Source: Rhynchospora pubera (lineage: Eukaryota > Streptophyta > Magnoliopsida > Poales > Cyperaceae). Taken from it: a stretch of DNA of 64,000 bases. Shown here piece by piece: positions 57,761-64,000 of this stretch. Below the pieces are notes generated by a model. It ran no database searches. It was given only the letters and a program-made list of their open reading frames with translations, and was not told where the DNA came from. Made by a program: the position numbers and the translations under genes. Where the stretch lies: the NCBI GenBank assembly GCA_028095005.1, contig CM051461.1, positions 169,825,144 to 169,889,143 of the forward strand. The letters are read 5' to 3'. The first letter of the stretch is position 1. Every line of letters starts with the position of its first letter.

Positions 57761-57989
57761 TAATATACTAAAGATGAAGAGAACACATACATATATTAGA
57801 TCATTCTGAGAAATTGTATTTTTAGAAAAACTGCGGATACATACATATATATTCTCAAAAGACAGAAGAAAAAGACAAATGAAATTGTTTATAAACAAAC
57901 CGCCAGAGTCTTATCATTTCATTTAATATATTAATCCCTGCAGTTCAGATCCGATCCGAAACAACTGTGGGTAAACAGTTGTTCGGACA

Positions 57990-58980
57990 GTAACTGAATC
58001 CTGCCCGTTCGTTCTCCGCGCGAAATCTTCACCGTCGATTGATTGTTCTTCTACACCCTTCCGCCTCTCTCTCTCTCTCTCTCTCCTCGCAGAACTAAGA
58101 TAAAACTCGGTTTGAAAACCCTAGAGATTCTCTGTCGCTCCAAGCTTCTCTGTTTTGCTCCGATCTCTCTCTTTCTTGGATCCTCTCTCAATCTCCTCTC
58201 ACCATCGTTTCCATCTCTTCTCGCTATTGCTCCCGCCGCCTCTCTATCCATTCAATCATTGTGCTCTCTTTCTATCCATTTCGCTATCCATCGCGAGATG
58301 CACAAATAATAGGTTCATGAAGTCTTTTTCTTCATCGATTTGGTGGTTCCAACAAGAAGGGCGTTGGTTGATGGAGAGAAAATCAACAACGATAGGGTTA
58401 GAAAGATCCGGCTCATTTTTGGCAGCAACGATAGGGTTAGAAAGAAGGCAAGATTTTTAATTTTGTATGCATGAATGATTGCAATATTTGGTAATTCGAG
58501 ATTTTATCGAGCTTCAAAATTTTGTTGCTTCGAGCATGTTTCAGTTTGCTCTATCACTATGGATGCTAGGGATTACTTTCTTTCATTCTACTTTGGTACA
58601 TGGTTAAATTGAATATACTAATCATAGCTACTAATTTGGATGCCAAATGGTTAATCTTTCAGTTTTAAATGATTATGAAGTATGATTGTTTGGTGAATTA
58701 ATCATTTGTACTTCTAATTTAACCAGAATCAGATTAATATCAATATCAGGGATATGCATTCAGCTGTGGTTGGACGAGCTGAGAAATATATACCTTATTA
58801 CTGAGTAATAGTTATCGCCTTTCATTTTTTTTTATAGTCGGTTCTTTCTTTAATTTGTAGCAGCTTCTGATTCAGTTCCTACACAAATTCCATACCAAAT
58901 TTAGGATGACTGGATGAGTACCACTTTGGAAGTGCTCAGAGCCATTCGACGGTGCTGATGCTGCTATTGACGAGACAATG
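57990..58980 (+). other. Exon-like leader of an unidentified transcript
   Basis: At 58000-58310 the sequence is GC-richer with a (CT)n leader and looks like the start of a plant gene, but no credible protein follows. At about 58910-58979 a second exon-like patch ends at ATG|GTATGC; one frame reads WKCSEPFDGADAAIDETM, which I do not recognise. Together with the exon at 60519 this may be a decayed or captured gene. Confidence 0.3.
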
Positions 58981-59730
58981 GTATGCTTGCTTGCAATAAA
59001 GATTTAATTTCTTTTGCCTCTCGCATAGTTGGAACCATAGATGTGTATTGTGTGACCTAATCCATGACTTTATCATATTCTAAATTATGTGTAAATCAAT
59101 ACCTGTCAGTTTATGACAAATTTAACAGAATGGAAGAGTAACAAATTATGATCATCGTCTGTTTATGGTCGGATGGAAAAAAAAATGCAAATTATATTGG
59201 CTATTCTAAGCTATAGGAGTGTGTATACCAGACCTGGATAAGTCATGTTCAAAACAAAAACTTTTCATAAAGGATCCCCTTTTTTATCACTATTTAATGT
59301 ATGCAAATTAGAAAAATAAAGGACATACAAAAGGCCAACAAAAAAGGGAGACAAATACTGTGAAATGCAAGGTCCTGATTCTAAAAGAGTTTAAATGATG
59401 ACTAAGCTTTTTTACAATTGACAGGCAAACTTTTTCAAAGACAAATTTCCATGAGCGTTAATTATTTGCAGCCTACCAAAAAATTTTCCATGGTCTTTTT
59501 TGCATATAGTGTTTTATTAATTAGCTGGTGTTAACATTATTTCAATATATTGTAATTTCTAAGATAACTCACGTATATTGTAATATTTCTTAAATTCTTA
59601 TAGTCTTCTTCGTTCTTGGTAATTCTGTGGAACAAATCAGGGTGGCATGCACTGATATAGAAGCAAAAAATAATTTAGTGAATTCATTGGCTATTTTGGT
59701 CTTCCTGCCTTTGAAATCCTAACAAACATT

Positions 59731-59888
59731 GGGGCCATTTGGATCGCTTAGGAATAAGAGAAATAGTCTATTCCTAGGCAGAAAATATTGGAAAGTGCGT
59801 AATTTTGTGAAGAGTTTCGATGGCTAGGAATAAATTTCTGTCTAGGAAGAGACTATTCCTCTTATTCCTAAGCGATCCAAACGGCCCC
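59731..59888. mobile_element. Tourist-like MITE (158 bp)
   Basis: The ends GGGGCCATTTGGATCGC and, reversed, GGGGCCGTTTGGATCGC pair almost perfectly and continue through 'ttaggaataagag'. The flanking triplet is att on both sides. TTA or TAA is usual for this group, so the class is a little less certain than for the copy at 57572. Confidence 0.75.
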
Positions 59889-60518
59889 ATTAATAATTAG
59901 ATAATTGTGCAGTGCATTGTTTCAAGCGTCAGGGTGTGTTGCTTACTGGCTATCCAATTAAATTGCTTTTAACCATGTCCATAGTTTCCAATTTTAGTGT
60001 AAGTTCCTCTATTGGTATATATTACTGTATTGTTAAGTTTTTTTTTCTCTTTTTCATGACAAGTAACCCATGAGATAGTATGCACGGCTTATATAACGAT
60101 TTGTACTGTATATATCAGTATAGCAATGCATATACTGATACCGACATTGCTGCTATATAACAATAAAGCTGGTATGTCATAGAACCTTTTTTTTTGGTTG
60201 TCCAGATAAATAGAAACTGAAGTTGACACATATATAAGTCCAAAAAAGGTTCCAAGCACCATGGTTGGTATAACGTTGAGGGCATCTGATTATTCATTTC
60301 TAACTGATCAAAGGAATTAATTAATGAGTAGATGTGTGTCGTTTGTAAAGAAAATAAATGCAGATCCTACAGCAAATAAATTTGCCACTCTATTGTCCTA
60401 TATGTATTAATTTTTGTAAACCTTGAATATCAGCTAACGACATCGTGAAAACCAATAATTATTTATATCATTGAGAATACGCTGACTTTAAAAAGTTCTT
60501 AATATCTTTGCACTTTAG

Positions 60519-60752
60519 TCATTGGCACTGGATGCGGTACATGCTATCAAAGAGCAGGGATTGGGAGAGTGCAACGAGTGCTATGCAGAGGCCGAGAGAT
60601 CACTGAAACAAGTGGGTAGGATGAAGTACCTTAGGCCTCTTTACACTACTCTGGCCAAGTGTTCAGACGAAGGCAAGATGTTGGCTCGCACCATCTATGC
60701 CGAGGCCCACAACTGCTGTCATCCCATTGCTCTTAGGGGTTGTGGAGTCTGA
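60519..60752 (+). pseudogene. Leukotriene A4 hydrolase-like C-terminal exon fragment
   Basis: After an acceptor (tttgcactttag) the frame encodes 77 residues. It contains a Cys-x2-CY element, the run SLKQVGRMKYLRPLY, and KMLARTIYAEAHNCCHPIA. This matches the C-terminal helical domain of plant leukotriene A4 hydrolase/aminopeptidase (M1 family). The protein should continue about ten residues after HPIA, but here it turns into RGCGV and stops. None of the catalytic M1 exons (HExxH zinc site) is anywhere in the window. So this is a fragment, not a gene; a nearby Helitron terminus suggests capture. Confidence 0.55.
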
Positions 60753-62130
60753 TTTTGGTAATTAAAAATGTTTACATTTGAGTTTTTTCATTATTTTCTT
60801 TCTATTTGTGAGGATATTTAGACTTATCATGTTGGTTTCTATTGCTGACATCCTCATAAATGATTGTTTCTCTGATTGAGCAAATTGTGGGTAGTCAGAG
60901 TTCAGATCTTATATTGTTTTAAATAATCATGTGTATTTTTTGCAAAAAGATGTGGTTCGTAGTGACAGGTACCATATTAGTACCGATCCAAATTCATGAC
61001 GAATGTGTGTTAGTTGGTTTGCAAAAAAAAAAAGATATGGTTGGTAGTGACTGATATGGTTGGTACCAACATGATTTATCTTAGTGGTTACATTCATCAA
61101 ATCAAACGGCTCAAAAATCAAAATACGAGCACAAATCAAAATACGACTGATATCCCAGTGGTTACATTGTCATGATTTATCTGTAAGGTTTGGTGTCTGC
61201 AAGAAATTCCGATACTAACATGGTAAAGTACTTATTGCCTGATTATGGTAAATCAAGTTACCCATTTAAGCCATGAAACCTTTGATTTCTCATATTTACA
61301 GTACATTTGTTACAATGATTGAACATGTTCTCCAGGCTTATCTTCACTTATCTTTCATGTCTCAATTTTCTAATAGCCAAGATAGTATCTATGGCAACAT
61401 ATATAGTCCCCGTTGGTACAATAATATTAAGGAGCTTATGCCTACCTTGGATCATGCCATCAGAACCATCACATTTCGTGCCTTGCATCTCTACAACCAG
61501 CTTGGTGCCATTTAGAACAGTTGAACTATTATTTACATCATTTACTGCACAGAAAATTCCAGCGTTGATAACTCGGCATATTGTGGAATTGAATGTGCAG
61601 AAAGCTCTATGTTCATTACTTTCGGTCGTGTGGTAGGATTGGCGGTCAACCAACAGTAGGGGAAAAAACCTAGAAATATGGCTAGAAACACAGGAGATTT
61701 GTGCCTATGAACTATTTTTTCAATCATGATTTCTTCTTTTCTAATGCAACCATAATTCATGACAATGTAACTATAATTCCAGTACTCATGAGTAATGTAG
61801 CATATCCAGTGATTGCGTTTCCTTTGCATATATCTAATACTTAATTGTACCATTGCCGAAATGGAGAGCAAAAAAAGAAAAATCACGCATCATATGTAAT
61901 ATTAAAATTTTAAAAAAAAATATGAAAAAAATACAAAATCTCACAGACAATTGGCAGTCAATAAAATTAAATATAGATCGTTCATACATTTAACACACCT
62001 ATAGTTAGCATTCTGCCTTTGGTGATAATTTAAGATAAGACCATTAATTCATTTATTTCCATTTTTTATATTTTGTGTATGTACTATATATATATTAATC
62101 ATTTGGTAATAAATATTATATTATGAAAGA
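60753..62130. other. Sequence between the hydrolase fragment and the Helitron end
   Basis: No recognised gene. At 61348-61653 the minus strand has a 101-codon open frame with plant-like codon use, which I could not assign. The phrase 'tatggttggta(g/c)' is repeated around 61036-61062, and 'aaatcaaaatacga' twice around 61115-61148. An A-run lies at 61023-61034. Confidence 0.35.
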
Positions 62131-62133
62131 TAG

Positions 62134-62161
62134 GTTGCGCAACGCGCGACGCCCCCACTAG
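62134..62161 (+). mobile_element. Helitron 3' terminus
   Basis: A 7-base stem (gttgcgc / gcgcgac) with an AAC loop is followed by seven bases and CTAG, and the next base is T. This is the standard Helitron 3' end (hairpin, short spacer, CTRR, inserted before T). The 5' TC end was not found, so the length of the element is unknown. Confidence 0.75.
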
Positions 62162-62162
62162 T

Positions 62163-63072
62163 TCAATATCATTTCCCGATCAGTAGAAAAAAAAAATGTA
62201 AGAAAAGTCAGCAGAGAAGAATTTTTAAAATCAAATTTAGACCGCGGACTGAGTCATACGTGGACTTGTGGAGAAAACATGTTTTATTAGTAGTTCTGGC
62301 TGTCTTTTTGTTGAAGCTCTTACACAGTTACACTTGAGGCTCAAATTGAGCTAAACCTGACCGGCACGTCAACTGATCGATATATAAAGTATATTCTATG
62401 TATAAATACAGATCTTAGCATTGACGCTTGTCTGAAAATGTGGAAACACTAGCGCATTCAGTTTTACCTGTACGTAGAAAATGTTTTATTTTATTATTTA
62501 TATATCTTGAGTGAGGTTATGAGCAACATACGTACTTGCTAATTAAGTGGTAAGTATACTGTTTTAAATTTTAATTTGAGAATTCAATAACTAATCTTAA
62601 CTGCTCAATTCAATTTGTTCTATGATATTTTGTGAAAAATTAAATTTCTTTATATTTCTATGATTTTTTAAACTTTGATTTTAAAAAAGGGCTCGTCCAA
62701 TGGAAACAATTAATGTTCTTATCCGAAAAATAATAGAAATCTTCAAAAATGTAGAATTATATAATTTAGACGAACCTAATGCGTAGATTGAATTGGGTAG
62801 CTCAAATTAGTGATTCAAATTTAAAAAATCGAAATTTGAAGCCGTCGCATAGGCCGCTTGGTACCATGCATGCATACTACACAATAACTTAAATATTTAT
62901 CTTTTTACAGATCTTGGAGATGATAGGAAGATCTGTATGATCCTTATACGAATACTTTGATTGGTATGTTTCAACAAAAACCACTATACCAGCTGTAAAA
63001 GTCTCAATTTTATGATTTTACGTTATTAGACCTTCCTGCGAAGTCAAATTTCATACTTAACTATTATATATA
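62163..63072. other. Intergenic sequence, nothing recognised
   Basis: AT-rich, with no gene or bounded repeat seen. Confidence 0.4.
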
Positions 63073-63472
63073 TAGAGGTGGGATAAAGTGCCATAGATGG
63101 CAATGCCATAGATGTCTTTTTTGAGTCATTTTTTGAAGATCCGAAATTCAATCGGTCAATCCAAACCGTTCAAATTGATCAGCATATTGAAATACCATTG
63201 GAGACCAAATTTTACATTTTTTTGAATTTTTTTGGTATTTATTTTGATATGTTCAAATTGGATGGTCTGAAATACTTCAATTATAACGTTGTTTAAAAAT
63301 ATCATAATAAATAGCAAAAAAATTCGAAAAAATGTAAAATTTGGTCTCCAAGGATATTTTAATGTGGTGAATAACTTGGATGGTTCAAATTGAGCATTTG
63401 AATTTTGGATCTCGAAAAACGACTCTATGGCACGGGACCCTCTGTGTCATCTATGGCACATTAGCCATCCTC

Positions 63473-63474
<2 letters not shown>
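63073..63474. mobile_element. Foldback element copy 1 (402 bp)
   Basis: It starts TAGAGG and ends CCTCTA, with (TA)n on both sides. Nearly the whole sequence is an inverted repeat: 'gaccaaattttacattttt' in the left arm pairs with 'aaaatgtaaaatttggtc' in the right. The terminal zone repeats the word 'gccatagatg' on the left and 'ctatggcac' on the right. No coding capacity. Confidence 0.8.
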
Positions 63475-63484
<10 letters not shown>

Positions 63485-63505
<21 letters not shown>

Positions 63506-63901
63506 GAGTGATAAAATACACTCTGGTGTATGGATTGTTCCCTTACATCTGAGTTATTTTTGAAATCTAAAAATCAAACAGTTGATCCAAATCGTTCAAG
63601 TTGTTTACCATATTGAAAAACTCTTGGAGACTAAATTTTATATTTTTTTCAAAATTTTTACTATATATTATGATATTTTCAAATTGGAGGGCATGAAATA
63701 CTCCAATTGTACTGTTTTTTGAAAATATCATAATATATAGCAAAAAATTTCAAAAAAAATGTAAAATTTGGTTTCCAAGAGTTTTTCAATATGGAGAACA
63801 ACTTGAACAGTTCGGATCGACTGTTTGATTTTTGAATTTCAAAAACGACTCTGGTGTACGAGAGACGATCCGTACACTAGAGTGTATTTTATCCATCCAC
63901 T
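63485..63901. mobile_element. Foldback element copy 2 (about 417 bp)
   Basis: Same design and same inner arm text as copy 1 ('gatccaaatcgttcaag', 'catattga', 'tatgatattttcaaattgga'). The terminal zone instead repeats 'ctctggtgta' / 'tacactagagtgta'. A (GA)n run sits just after the left TAGAGA start. (TA)n flanks both sides. Confidence 0.8.
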
Positions 63902-63920
63902 ATATATATATATATATATA

Positions 63921-64000
63921 TAGAGGATTGCTAAAATGCTATGCATAGCACGGATGACCTTCATGCTACGTATTCGTTCTTGCATTTCATGCTTCAAACA
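63921..64000. mobile_element. Foldback element copy 3, cut by the window end
   Basis: It begins TAGAGG like copy 1, directly after the (TA)n that follows copy 2. The third version of the terminal word is 'tgctatgcatagca'. The rest lies outside the window. Confidence 0.6.

Noticed and set aside
58043..58460. Overlapping plus-strand frames of 88 and 101 codons
   Set aside because: They are products of a CT-rich leader: Ser/Leu-rich low-complexity peptides, with frames also open on the other strand and no conserved domain.
1..64000. CRISPR arrays, bacterial operons or phage systems
   Set aside because: No regularly spaced direct repeats, no ribosome-binding-site-driven gene clusters, and introns throughout the recognisable genes: this is plant nuclear DNA.

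Overview
The window is AT-rich nuclear DNA from a flowering plant, most probably a eudicot. Three kinds of evidence point there. Two genes are split by short GT-AG introns and match plant CDC48 and ABCF1 almost end to end. There is a canonical miR172 precursor. The repeat load is typical of plants: an L1-type LINE, a CACTA element, solo LTRs, MULE, hAT and Tourist-like MITEs, and a Helitron end. I could not name the species.

Layout. 0-2 kb: a small two-exon GRF zinc-finger gene on the minus strand and a hAT MITE. 2-19 kb: almost gene-free and filled with decayed elements. The clearest is a stack at 5.5-8.9 kb in which two solo LTRs of one family lie 30 bp apart, in opposite orientation, inside an older LTR of a second family. 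It is followed by a long-TIR MULE carrying a nested hAT MITE. 19.7-24.1 kb: a LINE with an uninterrupted endonuclease/reverse transcriptase ORF. 27.4-28.1 kb: a MIR172 locus with a TATA box and a CT-rich leader. 35.2-40.6 kb: a CACTA transposon with intact ends and a 3-bp target duplication, a broken tnp2-type transposase, and a solo LTR nested in its left part.

41.8-46.2 kb (minus): CDC48, nine coding exons, 811 residues. 49.9-54.4 kb (minus): ABCF1, five coding exons, 593 residues. These two housekeeping genes are the only clearly functional protein-coding host genes. CDC48 is the AAA+ segregase that extracts ubiquitylated proteins. ABCF1 is a soluble twin-ATPase of the ribosome/stress-translation class. 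Nothing suggests they are co-regulated beyond being neighbours. 57.5-62.2 kb: Tourist-like MITEs, an exon-like 5' leader, a lone C-terminal exon resembling leukotriene A4 hydrolase, and a Helitron 3' end, which may together be a gene-capture remnant. 63.0-64.0 kb: a head-to-tail run of related foldback elements separated by (TA)n.

The most unusual pattern is shared by two unrelated element types, the family-B solo LTRs and the foldback elements. In both, the body is conserved between copies, but a short palindromic word recurs several times within a copy and differs between copies.
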